A program made the position numbers and the translations under genes. From Williamsia serinedens (GTDB lineage Bacteria > Actinomycetota > Actinomycetes > Mycobacteriales > Mycobacteriaceae), in the NCBI RefSeq assembly GCF_024171725.1, contig NZ_JAMTCG010000002.1, positions 62,001 to 126,000 on the forward strand: a DNA stretch of 64,000 nucleotides, read 5' to 3'. The notes below the pieces were generated by a model. That model did no database searches, was not told the origin of the DNA, and saw nothing but the letters and a program-made list of their open reading frames with translations. Shown in pieces: positions 10,201 through 17,101 of this stretch (within the stretch, counting starts at the first letter, position 1; the number at the start of each line of letters is the position of its first letter).

Positions 10201-12265
10201 CCGTCATCGCCGCAGCGTGTCCGTCCGTCGACGCGCGCAGCATTCCGTGCCGCTCGACCACAGCCGTCACGACTGCCCGGAGGTCGGATTCGGTCAACCC
10301 CTCCGGGGTGGTGAGCACGATCCCCTGGGCGAAGCCCGACAGGACGTCGGCGTCGCCTGCGATCTCGTCGAGCCAGGCGGTGATGGGAGTGGGGCCGACG
10401 GGCCCCTCCTGTGGCACGGCCTGCCGATCGGCGGTCACGTCGAGTTCGACCAGCATGGGGGCCAGCGCCCGCGGAGTGCGGTGGGCGAACATCTCGCGGG
10501 GGCGCAGCGCGTAGCCCTGCGCCCGCAATCGCCCGACCACCCGGATGGCCACGATGCTGTCGCCGCCGGCGGCGAAGAAGTCGTCGTCGACCCCGACCTC
10601 GGACCGGTCCAGCACGTCGGCGAACACGCGGCACAGCACCGACTCTCGCGCCGTCGTCGGTGCGACCACCGGTGCGGCCCGTCGGCCCCCCGCTTCGCGG
10701 GCGCGGGCGGTCAGTGCTGTGCGGTCGACCTTGCCGTTCGTGGTTGTCGGCATCGCGTCGAGCAGGTGGATCTCGCCGGGCACCATGTACTCCGGGAGCC
10801 GGTCGGCGGCCCACGCGGAGATCCCCGCGGCGTCGTCCGCGGGGCCGCGGGCGGTGGTCGTCACGAAGGCGACGAGGGTGGAGTCCCGCACGATCACCGC
10901 CGCAGACCGCACCTGCGGGTGGTCGGCGACGACCGACTCGATCTCCTCCAGTTCGATCCGGCGGCCACGGATCTTGACCTGGTTGTCCGCCCGCCCGAGG
11001 AACTCCAGTGCCCCGTCCTCGGTCCACCGCGCGAGGTCGCCGGTGCGGTACATCCGAGACCCGGTGTCGTCGAACGGGTTCGCGACGAACCGGGACGCGG
11101 TGAGTCCCGGCGCGCCGACGTACCCCCGGCCGAGCAGGAACCCTGCTGCGTACAGCTCACCACCCACACCGGGGCCGACCGGGCGGAGGTCCTCGTCGAG
11201 GACATAGAGCTGCGTGTGGGGGTTCGGCGATCCGATGGACGTCGCGATCCGCTCGGCGACGTCGCGGTAGATCACATGCGACACACCGATCGTCGCCTCG
11301 GCCGGTCCGTATCCGTGGTAGAGCGTCGTGTCGAGGTGGGCCCGGAACCGGCGGAACAGGTCGGGGGTGAGCACCTCCCCGCCGCACCAGACGTGGCGCA
11401 GACCCCGGAGCGACGAGCCGGACAGCGACGGGGACCCGCCGGCGGGCCCGTCGAGTTCGAGCAGCGCGTCGAGCATCGACGACACCAGGTAGACGAACGT
11501 GACGCCGTGGCGCGCGATCGTGTCCAGCAGGTACTCGGGGTCGCGCTCCCCGTCCGGACGCGCCACCACGACCCGTCCCCCCGACACGAGCGGCAGCAGG
11601 ATCTCGTTGATCGCGATGTCGAAGGCCAACGGCGCCTTGAACAGCGACGCGTCGTCGGTCCCGAAGTGCAGGATCTCGTCGCGCTGCCACCGGAGCCGTT
11701 CGCAGATCGCCTCGTGCCGGATCATCGACCCCTTCGGGGTACCGGTGGATCCCGAGGTGAACACGATGTAGGCGAGACGGGCACCGTCGACGGTCGCTAG
11801 ATCCTCGGCGGGCCGCTCGCGGATCGTCCAGTGCGCGAGGTCGACCGTGGTCGTCGACACCTCCCAGTCCCCGGCGTCGTGCTGCCCGACGAGGGCGTGC
11901 ACGATGCGGGCGTCCCTCGCGGTGCGCATCCGTCGCTGCTGCGGCCAGCTCGCGTCGACGGGGACGAACGCACCCCCGGCGACCATCGTGGCGAGCACCG
12001 CGACCACCATCTCGGCGCTGCGGTGCATGCCGATCGCGACGACGTCCTCGGCGCCGACGCCCGCCGCGCGCAGGTGCGCCGCGAGGTCCTCGACCCGCTC
12101 ACCCAGGTCTGCGTACGTCAAGGTGTGGGTCTCGTCGACCACCGCGACCGCGTCGGGGGTGGCCACGATCTGCCGGCGGAGGAGGTCCGGGACCGTCGAT
12201 CGTGTCGCCGGCTGCGACCGGTCGTTCCACTCGTCGAGACGGGCCAGCACATCCGCGATCTGCAT
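1..12265 (-). CDS. Exochelin-type siderophore nonribosomal peptide synthetase (3' end outside window)
   Basis: Giant cytoplasmic NRPS, at least 4088 residues, still open at base 1. The start is ATG at 12265 (MQIADVLARLDEW), directly after an iron box. I checked the frame at about fifteen core motifs from A1 to the last C domain; all sit in one frame, so it is one polypeptide. Domain order: A1-T1-E1, C1-A2-T2, C2-A3-T3-E2, C3 (cut). Carrier serines lie in GGDS motifs near residues 570, 2069 and 3159. No C domain precedes A1, so module 1 is the loading module. The pockets (see module entries) predict D-fhOrn, beta-Ala, D-hOrn, the start of exochelin MS of Mycobacterium smegmatis. It is last in the operon mbtH-ABC-ABC-NRPS. 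The product is inferred; the domains are clear. Confidence 0.95.
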   Translation of the reverse strand, partial: MQIADVLARLDEWNDRSQPATRSTVPDLLRRQIVATPDAVAVVDETHTLTYADLGERVEDLAAHLRAAGVGAEDVVAIGMHRSAEMVVAVLATMVAGGAFVPVDASWPQQRRMRTARDARIVHALVGQHDAGDWEVSTTTVDLAHWTIRERPAEDLATVDGARLAYIVFTSGSTGTPKGSMIRHEAICERLRWQRDEILHFGTDDASLFKAPLAFDIAINEILLPLVSGGRVVVARPDGERDPEYLLDTIARHGVTFVYLVSSMLDALLELDGPAGGSPSLSGSSLRGLRHVWCGGEVLTPDLFRRFRAHLDTTLYHGYGPAEATIGVSHVIYRDVAERIATSIGSPNPHTQLYVLDEDLRPVGPGVGGELYAAGFLLGRGYVGAPGLTASRFVANPFDDTGSRMYRTGDLARWTEDGALEFLGRADNQVKIRGRRIELEEIESVVADHPQVRSAAVIVRDSTLVAFVTTTARGPADDAAGISAWAADRLPEYMVPGEIHLLDAMPTTTNGKVDRTALTARAREAGGRRAAPVVAPTTARESVLCRVFADVLDRSEVGVDDDFFAAGGDSIVAIRVVGRLRAQGYALRPREMFAHRTPRALAPMLVELDVTADRQAVPQEGPVGPTPITAWLDEIAGDADVLSGFAQGIVLTTPEGLTESDLRAVVTAVVERHGMLRASTDGHAAAMTVPESVGAPEVVVLPTSAAPHRDAAVRSAWEDARTRLDPTVGRMLVVVWLRDHQLLVVVGHHVVVDGIALRVVAEDLAAAHAALRGRGSAVLAEVPVSFRDWAARLRTAAADGVFASETAHWQAVARGAEEPLGDRPLDPTVDTVATERRLVVELDPSDTDRLLSVVPDAIHGRADDAMIAALALAVLRWRSERGIALGDDEVLLELEGHGREADAVDPDGGISGPTDLSRTVGWFTTLFPARVTVDSAAGMGSIVRSVKEQLRRTPSHGVGYGVLRHLAGADIACAPQVLFNYLGRFSLDAPDRTPWSIVSVDSSAVWEDRAATMPLPRLIEVNAEAVDRADGPRLRAVISWPAGAVGAGAVERLAELWTQALRAIAADPTVTGHTPSDFPLVSLTDDDIRDIESRFPAVQTVLPLTPVQQGIWFRSTYEADHDPYVVQQIVDVHGDLDRVRFRAAIDGVVRRHQALSMAVVATSDGTPVAVIAPVPPTEVRWIDGDAVTDVDAVADEERDRGFVLEKAPLMRFAMVSHTPERHTMVQTVHHIVADGWSVPIVLDDIAAAYRDGSTGVSPARIDRHLEWLGRRDVPADRAAWAQYLDGLDAPTRIASADGPGVEPNRGDERHGRRTVRFDGDVAGTARSVGVTPSAIVTAAWAIVLGRVSGTADVTFASAVSGRGGDLAGVDDIVGMLVSTVITRVRVDPGTSVADTARAHAAAELTVIDHQHIPLAEVAQIIGERGDLVDSLLVIENLPGRRDDEIDGDGTPSEDIRLGAVRVVEAPHYPLTVMVSVHSDIRVTVTNDRTVVSDGLADHVASAVVATLAAVVADPGTTPARIRALPATAPAAVGAVDATLLPVALADAAAAHPDTVAVVQGDLRWTHTDLAARAGEIAAALRSAGAGRGSVVAVMLPRTPDAIAAMCAVTAVGAAIMPVDITYPADRIRLMVDTAEPRVIVTTAAVSVPDSAATVLDIDACADPGVDVGSVTTSPVDLTREDAALVVFTSGSTGTPRAVVLPHGALADRLAWGRRRWAASTWLAKSSWAFIDGATELLTPLTSGATVVLADDDRRRDGADLARLVEDTAADQLVAVGSLARVLAGEFGDRLTTVRRWILSGEALEPSTVEAIAAGTPSAVIVNSYGSSEVAGDVLVTEIDDADDITLGTPVPGSDVVVLDHLLSEAPPGVIGDIVVAGGQLARGYLGDPAATATRFVADPRPGAAPGTLLYRTGDRGWVDASGRVVFTGRDDDQISIRGFRVEPREVEAALCRVDGVREAVVLATPALEAVVVGDVHPSGVRASVAETLPAHAVPTAVAVTDSIPLLPNGKRDRTALVALLAAARDARTSKTYVAPTGDAECDVAEVVAGVLGLPSVSATAEFLELGGDSIVAVRVIGHLTRRGWAATGEDVFRGRTVAGIAARLTRAERTADGDVAPFATVTLPDADRERLTAAVSFALDDLWALTPLQRGVYTECVAAGPDDTTYLTQNVFTLNRRVDVDALRSALSDMVAALPQLRVSFHPTRSDDPAATPVVAVVAGSAAVVVAEHDLAGLESARADSALRSVVDADRARPFALDVPPLIRAAVVAMPDGTDRLLLTYHFLLFDGWSRELVLRDLFSRYESHLDGAPAPASDAVVPAPFPRYLQWLQQRDDDGARTAWRDLLGSVAEPTLAAHDHGPDGDPRQLFATIDAELSAAVAASARDLGVTENAVLTAALAVVTGLHAGTSDVVIGVTVAGRPGDVTGVEHTVGPFLTTVPARLDVRAGRAVADVIVDAADQRIAMMAHDHIGLAEITRAAAGDAGATLFDSLFVLQNFLADDTFTDLESRHGIVDVDYRDTTAFPITWVLTPGARIGVKLEYRPGSVAPDTAARMVRALQLALTQMTADTARAVGAVRLQDDDTDVRPPQHDIEPVTIAEMLGARAALVPDVTALVAGDERIDYRELDARVTRMARMLLACGAGPEVVVALDLPRTTDMVVALFAVLRTGAAYLPLERDHPVTRLRTIVDDAAPRIIVTDSAERPVVLAAGESGCHIVDLGDDAVTVTLERLDDSPIRADELGTFASGRDRLEHPAYLIYTSGSTGTPKGVVTPYVGLTNMYANHDEAIFTPTVARSGRDVLAVAHTVSFSFDMSWEELFWLVAGHTVHICDEELRRDAPGLVRYCTDNLVDVINVTPTYAHHLIEEGLLTGTHVPSLVLLGGEAVTDAVWDALRDTDGVVGYNLYGPTEYTINTLGAGTDESVTPTVGRPIHNTAARVLDCALRAVPDGVVGELYIAGAGLARGYHGRPDLTAAAMVADPLGSGGRMYRTGDLVRRRPDGIIDYLGRADDQVKIRGYRVELGEIESVIAALDGVRRCAVVARADAEVPGRKTVVAYVIPTSAPAPGENADVITRIRDAVAATLPSYMVPARYGIVDDLSLTVNGKLDVAALPEPVAPVRGDLRAPRTEAERVVAEVVAQVLGTGAVGLDDDFFALGGDSISSITLASRAAARGVRVTPRDVFRRRTVLAIAAASVSVDAVESVDDPGTGTIPATPMLAETVHARTVLDSFYQSMVLRTPIGMDHDDLVAVLGALRDRHPLLRARVVGGDDWTLVVDEVPGQSAPVDVRTVAEDFGGGRLDAAIAERAAALDPRGGRMLTAAWYPSTETDAGQLLLVVHHVVVDGVSWRIIVDHLARAWEALRDSGTAHLEVTGTSFRRWAELLTDALRPEVVTDQAAGWQRVLAPAVPFGDRPVDPARDTIATTRTVRVSLDSAATADLVGRVPAAVNGTVDDLLLAGLSLAVRAWRTQRTGDTDGRLLVNLEGHGRRPEALGDTGTGVDLAETIGWFTAIHPVAVDAGDVDWPEVIDADAALDRAVKSVKEQIRSTPGTGGGVGVLGYGMLRHVHRHPALQGPAPEILMNYLGRLDGSSGTGGDWAPVDGIGALREGVDPSNPSAALEITAQIGVDGRLVVDLMWPDGILDGDTAEGEAAMADLGERWMTALRALVRAPIGGATPSDFPLVSLSAGDLSALAGEGGAPVAVLPMLPLQAGMYAHSMLLADGDTVTTPGDPYVVQQTAHLVGAVDVARLRRALTAVVARHDALRTRFVATERGAVVQVVDPADTVDLDHHDLRGTPDNDTAPATAADRIAAAELRRPLDLAARPPVRFTLVSLSDTEHRLVQTMHHALADGWSYPLVFADLVEAYRLDEALPRPAVGWPDHVETVAAGDPDSARETWRTVLTDVLGPQAAPTLLAPALPRTTHGENGFRSVSTTAPSAALTAAARSRGVTLGAVVHAAWAVVLGRLTGQDTVVFGSTVSGRAGTTLDVTGVVGLLINTNPLPVAVPASARLGDVVRAVADTQTEVMDAQQIGLADIGRIVGQTSLFDSMVVVENFPDVDPAGGGDDPDALSVTGFTGVDTPHYPVSLV
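1235..5900 (-). other. NRPS module 3: C-A-T-E, hydroxyornithine, epimerised
   Basis: The C domain has YHFLLFDG at 5402-5425: the first His of HHxxxDG is Tyr, the catalytic second His is kept. The A domain carries YTSGSTGTPKG (about 3962-3991), and the pocket by hand alignment is D-M-E-N-L-G-L-I-N, i.e. DMENLGLINK, the code assigned to N5-hydroxyornithine in coelichelin synthetase. The carrier Ser is at 2789-2791. The E domain has HHVVVDGVSWR (His pair 2249-2254) and NYLGR near 1511-1525. Confidence 0.85.
5950..9045 (-). other. NRPS module 2: C-A-T, beta-alanine-type pocket
   Basis: The C domain has an intact HHIVADG (His pair 8576-8581), as expected downstream of an E domain. In the A domain the A4 segment reads AFIDGATELL: position 235 is Ile and the Asp is at 236. 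The pocket read by hand is I-D-T-A-I-S-S-G-D. It shares Asp236, Ile299, Ser301 and Asp331 with the beta-alanine code VDWVISLADK, which I recall from FxbB of the exochelin pathway. The A3 loop ends TPRA instead of TPKG. The carrier Ser is at 6059-6061. No E domain follows, fitting an achiral residue. Confidence 0.75.
9050..12230 (-). other. NRPS module 1: A-T-E, loads formyl-hydroxyornithine, epimerises
   Basis: The A domain has FTSGSTGTPKG (about 11717-11747) and ends with NGKVDR. Manual alignment to the GrsA pocket gives D235 I236 N239 Y278 W299 G301 G322 I330 G331, i.e. DINYWGGIGK, the published code of coelichelin module 1 (N5-formyl-N5-hydroxyornithine). The carrier Ser is at 10556-10558. 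The E domain has HHVVVDG (His pair at 10019-10024) and NYLGR (about 9314-9328), so a D residue is expected. Boundaries are approximate. Confidence 0.85.
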
Positions 12266-12269
12266 GGGG

Positions 12270-12288
12270 TAAGGCTAGCCTATCCTTA
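12270..12288. promoter_or_regulatory. IdeR/DmdR-type iron box before the NRPS
   Basis: On the minus strand the site reads TAAGGATAGGCTAGCCTTA, 15 of 19 matches to TTAGGTTAGGCTAACCTAA by eye. It lies 5-23 bases upstream of the NRPS start and covers the last codon of the preceding exporter gene. It suggests an internal iron-controlled promoter in the operon. Confidence 0.75.
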
Positions 12289-14061
12289 CTGTCCTGCTGC
12301 CACCCCGTGGTCGGTCCACGCCGCCCAGAGACGTGCGTAGCGACCGCCTCGGCGGTCGGCGAGCTCGGCGTGCGTCCCGTACTCGACGATGCGGCCGTGC
12401 TCCATCACGGCGATCGCGTCCGCGCGAGCCGCCTGCGTCAGCCGATGGGCGACCACCAGGGTGGTCCGGCCCTCGGTCGCGGCCAGGGCCGCGTCCTCGA
12501 GTTCGCGGGCGCTGGCACTGCCGGCCTCTGCCGTCGCCTCGTCGAGGACGACCACCGACGGGTCGGCCAGGACCACACGGGCGAGCGCGATGTGTTGACT
12601 CTGCGCGGCGGTGAGCGCGAGTCCGCCCTCGCCGACACGGGTGTCGAGCCCCTCGGGCAGGGCGGTGACCCATTCCCGGGCGCCGACCACGTCGAGAGCC
12701 CGCCACACCGCGTCGCGGTCGGCGTCGGGGGCGGCGAGCACCAGGTCGTCGACGAGGGGGCCCGCGAACACGTGCACCTCCTGCGTCACCGTGACCACAT
12801 GGCGTCCCACCGTGTCCGGCGGCAGGTCCGACGGCGCCACACCGCCGACCCGCACCGACCCCGACCCGGGGCGCAGTGTCCCGGCCACGACGGCGGCGAG
12901 TGTCGTCTTCCCCGCCCCGGTCGACCCGACCAGCGCCGTCCGGGTGCCCGGCTCCAGTGTCAGCGAGATGTCGTGCAGCACAGGCCGGCCCGAGACGTAC
13001 GAGTGGCAGACCGCGTCGACGACGACGCGGGAGTCACTCGGTTCGCCCACCCGGGCCGGCGACGCGTCCGGGATGTCGCACACACCGACGAGGCGCGACA
13101 GGCTGGCCGCGGCCGCCTGGATCTCGTCGAAGTCGAACATCAGCGCGCCGATGGGGTTGAACAGTCGGTGGAACAGCAGCGCCGCCGCCGTGACCGCTCC
13201 GACCGTCACCGCGTCGTCACGGACGAGCGCGAACCCGACGACGAGGATGGCTGTAAGACCGATGAACTCGGCGCGGTTCACCCGACCGACGAACCGCGTG
13301 AACTGTCGGAACACACCGATCGAGATGTCGCGGGCACGGGCGGACGACGTGTGGATCAGGTCGCGGTGGTGGTCGTGCCGCTCGTAGGCGGCGATGGTCG
13401 GCAGACCCTGCAGCGACTCGACCATCGACTGTGCGCGGGCGGCGATGGCCATGCGTTCGTCGCGGTACATCGGCGCCGATCGGGGCAGGTACCAGCGCAG
13501 CGCCATGACGTAGGCCGGGACGCTCAGCGCGCCGGCCAGCCCGAGGCGCCAGTCGATCCCGGTCATCGAGACCAGCGTCAGCACACCGAGGAAGAACGCG
13601 TTGATCATCGTCGGCAACACCTGCGAGACGGCACGGGTCACCGCGCCGACGTCCGCGCCGACACGCGACAACAGGTCACCGCGACCGGCCGCGTCGACGA
13701 CACCGATCGGCAGTCGCAGCGCTCGGTCGAGAACGGTCTCACGGAGGTCGGCGAGGGTCTGTTCACCGAGACGTTGGACGAGATAGCCCGACACCCCCGT
13801 CCCGAGCCCACCGAGCAGTGCGGTCACCGCGATCAGCACGGCCGGTCCGATGATCTCGCCGGCCGATGCGCCGTCGCGGACACGGTCCACGAGGACACCG
13901 AGCACGTAGACCGGGACGACCGAGAGGCCCGCGGCAACGAACCCGGTGGCGACGGTGGCCGCGAGGAGTCCGGGGCGACGGCGCAGGTCGTCGGTGAACC
14001 AGCGCAGGGTCCGCCGCCACTCCGCGACGGGCAGGACGGGGGTCACGTCCGGGACGGTCAC
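12286..14061 (-). CDS. ABC exporter half-transporter, catalytically competent partner (siderophore export)
   Basis: A 591-residue type IV ABC exporter: about six membrane segments in residues 25-300, then a nucleotide-binding domain. Walker A is GSTGAGKTT near residue 378, Walker B plus catalytic Glu is VVVLDEAT near residue 500, and the H-loop is VVAHRL. The signature motif is degenerate, LTAAQ near residue 482 instead of LSGGQ. The GTG start overlaps the upstream exporter stop (GTGA), so the two are probably translationally coupled and form a heterodimer. The context between mbtH and the NRPS points to export of the siderophore, as ExiT does for exochelin; an IrtAB-like import role is a less likely alternative. 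Confidence 0.9.
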   Translation of the reverse strand: MTVPDVTPVLPVAEWRRTLRWFTDDLRRRPGLLAATVATGFVAAGLSVVPVYVLGVLVDRVRDGASAGEIIGPAVLIAVTALLGGLGTGVSGYLVQRLGEQTLADLRETVLDRALRLPIGVVDAAGRGDLLSRVGADVGAVTRAVSQVLPTMINAFFLGVLTLVSMTGIDWRLGLAGALSVPAYVMALRWYLPRSAPMYRDERMAIAARAQSMVESLQGLPTIAAYERHDHHRDLIHTSSARARDISIGVFRQFTRFVGRVNRAEFIGLTAILVVGFALVRDDAVTVGAVTAAALLFHRLFNPIGALMFDFDEIQAAAASLSRLVGVCDIPDASPARVGEPSDSRVVVDAVCHSYVSGRPVLHDISLTLEPGTRTALVGSTGAGKTTLAAVVAGTLRPGSGSVRVGGVAPSDLPPDTVGRHVVTVTQEVHVFAGPLVDDLVLAAPDADRDAVWRALDVVGAREWVTALPEGLDTRVGEGGLALTAAQSQHIALARVVLADPSVVVLDEATAEAGSASARELEDAALAATEGRTTLVVAHRLTQAARADAIAVMEHGRIVEYGTHAELADRRGGRYARLWAAWTDHGVAAGQ

Positions 14062-15809
14062 CGCGCCACCGCCTCGCGGTAGCGGGCGTCGGTGGTGGCG
14101 AGTTCGGCGTGGGTCGAGGACGCCACGACGGTGCCGTCGACCACCAGGACGACGCGGTCGGCCGCCGCGAGGAGTGCAGGCGAGCTGGCGACGACGACGG
14201 TGGTCGCCCCACCACCCGACCGGATCGACCGGATCCCCTGCGCGATGGTGTGTTCGGTGACCGCGTCGACCGCCGTGGTCGGGTCGTGCAGCACGAGCAC
14301 GTCGGGAGCGGCGAGCAGGGCACGCGCCAGTGCGAGTCGTTGCCGCTGGCCGCCAGACAAGCTCGCCCCGCGTTCGGCCACCGGGTGGGCGAGACCGCCG
14401 GGGTGCACGGCGACAACGTCGTCGGCTGCGGACGCGGCGAGCACCGCGTCGAGCGCGGGTGCGTCACCGAGCCCGTCCGCGCCGCCCATCCAGTCGATGT
14501 TCGAGCCGAGGGTGCCGGTGAACACGTGCGCGTCGTGCGGTGCGACCACGAGGCGACGACTCCGCTCCCCCACCGACATCGACGCCGTCGGGACGCCGCC
14601 GACCGCGACGGCGTACCCGGGCCCGTCCATTGCGCCGGACAGCGCGTCGACCACCGCGACCGCGTCGCGCGCGGACGGTGCGAGCACCCCGAGCATCTCG
14701 CCGGGCGCCGCGTCGACGGTGAGGTCGATCCCCCGGTCCGGGTCGTCGATGCGCAGGGTCAGCCCACCGCGCTGTCCCGATCCGGGCGCCGACACCGCGC
14801 CCGTCGTGGTCTCGGGCGGGTCGACGGCAAGCACCTGGGCCACACGATTCGCGCTCGCCCGTGCCTCGGCGACCCAGCTCGGGACGATCGCGAGGAGGGA
14901 GAAGGGCTCGATGAGGAACTGCGCGAGGCCGATCACCGTGATGAGCTCGCCGATGGTCGCGTCCCCGTCGATGGCGACGAACACCGCGACCACCGCCACC
15001 GCCATCGCGGCCAGGGCACCGACCGCGGCCGACAACCCCATGTGCACGCTCTGGATGCGAGCCGCGCGGAGGGCCGCGGCGAGCGCGACTCGCGACGAGC
15101 GGCGATAACGGGCCGACGCCGCACCGGTCGCCCCGAGGCCCTGCAGGGGCCGCAGTCCGCTGACGAGGTCTGTCGCCAATCCCGATGTGGCACCGACCGT
15201 CTCCTGCTGGACCTCTACGCGTCGCGCGATCATCGGGGCGGTCAGCTGCAGCCCCGCGACCACCAGCGGGATGCCGACGAGCACCATCACGCCGAGCGGG
15301 ATGTCGATGGTGAGCAGCACGACACCGCACGCGACGGTCGCGACCACCGCACCGGTGACGCGGGGGACGTAATCGATCACATACGAGGTGTTGTCGGCGT
15401 CGGTCGTGGAGATCGACAGCAGTTCACCCGCGCTGTACGGGGTGCCTGTCGTCGACGCGGACGGCAGACCACCCGGGTGCAGGGCTCGCGCACTCAACTC
15501 GTCACGGAGCCAGTGCGATTCCTGCGCGATACCGGTCATCAGCATCCGCGCACCGAGGCGGTACACGGTGGTGAGCACGATGAAGACGGCGGCGAGGACG
15601 GCGATCCACGTGACGATCGACGGGTACGAACCCGACGTCACCGCCCGGTCGACGATGATGCCGATGAGGACGGGGACGGCGACCTCGCACATCTGGTGCG
15701 CGGCGATCAGCGTCGACCCGGGGACCAGCCACCGTACAGTGCGGCGGACCGTCCGGCGCAGCACCCACCCGCCCGTGATCGGCGACGCGGCCGGGGCGTT
15801 CGACGTCAC
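14058..15809 (-). CDS. ABC exporter half-transporter with degenerate ATP site
   Basis: A 583-residue half-transporter. I chose the GTG at 15809, which overlaps the mbtH stop (GTGA), over a longer open frame up to 16118 that runs through mbtH. N-terminal membrane segments carry the usual exporter fold. The nucleotide-binding domain is unusual: the Walker A position near residue 371 reads VLAPSARDA with no GKS/T, and the catalytic Glu after Walker B is Pro (LVLHDP, near 503). Its LSGGQRQ signature (near 482) is perfect. It complements the next gene, whose Walker motifs are intact but whose signature is poor, as in asymmetric heterodimeric exporters. Confidence 0.9.
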   Translation of the reverse strand: MTSNAPAASPITGGWVLRRTVRRTVRWLVPGSTLIAAHQMCEVAVPVLIGIIVDRAVTSGSYPSIVTWIAVLAAVFIVLTTVYRLGARMLMTGIAQESHWLRDELSARALHPGGLPSASTTGTPYSAGELLSISTTDADNTSYVIDYVPRVTGAVVATVACGVVLLTIDIPLGVMVLVGIPLVVAGLQLTAPMIARRVEVQQETVGATSGLATDLVSGLRPLQGLGATGAASARYRRSSRVALAAALRAARIQSVHMGLSAAVGALAAMAVAVVAVFVAIDGDATIGELITVIGLAQFLIEPFSLLAIVPSWVAEARASANRVAQVLAVDPPETTTGAVSAPGSGQRGGLTLRIDDPDRGIDLTVDAAPGEMLGVLAPSARDAVAVVDALSGAMDGPGYAVAVGGVPTASMSVGERSRRLVVAPHDAHVFTGTLGSNIDWMGGADGLGDAPALDAVLAASAADDVVAVHPGGLAHPVAERGASLSGGQRQRLALARALLAAPDVLVLHDPTTAVDAVTEHTIAQGIRSIRSGGGATTVVVASSPALLAAADRVVLVVDGTVVASSTHAELATTDARYREAVAR

Positions 15810-16027
15810 TCGGCCATCTGCTCGACCAGCGACCGCGGTCGCAGGTCGGTCCACGCGGTGGTCACGTACTCGAGGCAGTCGTCGCGCGACGAGCCCTCCG
15901 GACCCCCGAACACCGTGGTCCATCCGGCCGGGACGTCCGCGAAGGTGGGCCACAGCGAGTGCTGCCCCTCGTCGTTGACCAGGACGACGAAGGTGCCGTC
16001 GGCGTCGTCGAAGGGGTTGCCCGACAT
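15806..16027 (-). CDS. mbtH: MbtH-like NRPS chaperone
   Basis: A 73-residue protein of the MbtH family, which binds and activates adenylation domains. The family hallmarks are present: start MSGNPFDD, the segment [19 protein letters not shown], and the tail WTDLRPRSL. The start is ATG at 16027, giving normal family length; a longer in-frame start at 16195 would run through the iron box and is unlikely. It is first in the operon with the two exporters and the NRPS, about 75 bases from the shared iron box. Confidence 0.95.
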   Translation of the reverse strand: MSGNPFDDADGTFVVLVNDEGQHSLWPTFADVPAGWTTVFGGPEGSSRDDCLEYVTTAWTDLRPRSLVEQMAE

Positions 16028-16100
16028 CGCTTTTGCCTCTCGTGTGGCGGACCGCGGCCGGGGAGGGCGCGGTTGAACCTCGAACGGTGGCGATGGTATC

Positions 16101-16119
16101 AAAGGTAAGCCTAACCAAA
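16101..16119. promoter_or_regulatory. IdeR/DmdR-type iron box in divergent mbtH/fxbA promoter
   Basis: On the minus strand it reads TTTGGTTAGGCTTACCTTT, 15 of 19 matches to the consensus TTAGGTTAGGCTAACCTAA. It sits between divergent starts at 16027 and 16157, so one bound dimer pair could repress both transcripts when iron is plentiful. Confidence 0.85.
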
Positions 16120-16156
16120 ACACCGGGTCGCGGGGCCCCCGGGCTCGGAGGGACAC

Positions 16157-17101
16157 ATGCGCGTCGTCATGCTCGGCTACCAGACCTGGGGCCACAAGAC
16201 CCTCGAGACGCTGCTCGCGTCACGACACGAGGTCGTCCTGGTGGTGACGCATCCGCCGAGTGACCATGCCTACGAGTCGATCTGGGCGGATTCTGTCGAG
16301 GATCTCGCCCGCGACGCCGGCGTGGACGTCCATCTGGCCAAGCGTCCCGACGAGGCGTTGACCGCCCGGGTCGCCGAACTCGCCCCCGACGTGATGGTCG
16401 CCAACAACTGGCGCACGTGGCTGCCGCCCGAGTTGTTCACGATCCCGGCCCACGGCACCCTCAACCTGCACGACTCGCTGCTCCCCCGGTTCACCGGCTT
16501 CTCGCCGGTGATCTGGGCGCTCATCAGCGGCGCGTCGGAGACCGGGTTGACCGCGCACATGATGGACGACGACCTCGACACCGGCGGGATCATCTCGCAG
16601 CGGGCCGTCCCGATCACCGACACGTCGACCGGTCCCGGCCTGGTCCGCGCCACCATCGACCTGATCCCGGAGGTCCTGCTCGACGCGCTCGACCGACTCG
16701 AATCGGGTACGGCGACACCGACACCGCAGAACCTGGCCGAGCGCACCTTCTTCCACAAGCGTTCCGAGCAGGACAGTCTCGTCGACTGGCGTCTGCCGGC
16801 GCAGGAGATCGAGCGGTCGGTGCGGGCGTTGCAGGACCCGTATCCCAACGCCTACACCTTCTTCCGCGGTGAGCGCCTGCGGATCGTCGAGTCGCACGTC
16901 TCGCGCAGCGTCTACGGCGGGACCCCGGGCCGGGTCTTCATCGCCGAGGACGGGGGGATGGTGATCGTCGCCGGCGCCGACGCCTACCGCGGTGGTTCGC
17001 CCGGTCTGGTCCTCGACGTCATCCGCACCGACGACGGTGTGGAACACAAGGCCCTCGAGTGGTTCGGCCACGGCGGCGGGTACCTCACCGCGACGCCCTG
17101 A
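16157..17101 (+). CDS. fxbA: N5-hydroxyornithine formyltransferase (FxbA/CchA-like)
   Basis: A 314-residue protein of the methionyl-tRNA formyltransferase fold. The catalytic elements are visible: [12 protein letters not shown] near residues 110-121 (Asn/His of the formyltransferase site and the SLLP loop) and the Asp region [11 protein letters not shown] about 25 residues later. The C-terminal part resembles the Fmt C-terminal domain. The start is ATG at 16157 after GGAGGG at 16147-16152. It is divergent from mbtH and shares its iron box. It presumably formylates N5-hydroxyornithine with 10-formyl-tetrahydrofolate, matching the fhOrn pocket of NRPS module 1. Housekeeping fmt is unlikely given the context. 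Confidence 0.85.
   Translation: MRVVMLGYQTWGHKTLETLLASRHEVVLVVTHPPSDHAYESIWADSVEDLARDAGVDVHLAKRPDEALTARVAELAPDVMVANNWRTWLPPELFTIPAHGTLNLHDSLLPRFTGFSPVIWALISGASETGLTAHMMDDDLDTGGIISQRAVPITDTSTGPGLVRATIDLIPEVLLDALDRLESGTATPTPQNLAERTFFHKRSEQDSLVDWRLPAQEIERSVRALQDPYPNAYTFFRGERLRIVESHVSRSVYGGTPGRVFIAEDGGMVIVAGADAYRGGSPGLVLDVIRTDDGVEHKALEWFGHGGGYLTATP

Noticed and set aside
1-12265. Possible frameshift or split of the NRPS
   Set aside because: Core motifs from A1 to C3 were checked and all lie in one frame.
12202-14082. Plus-strand open frame of 626 codons
   Set aside because: Antisense to the ABC exporter with clear Walker motifs; no recognisable protein features.
15810-16118. Longer N terminus for the first ABC half-transporter
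   Set aside because: It would run through mbtH in another frame and through the iron box; GTG at 15809 overlaps the mbtH stop and starts normal exporter sequence.
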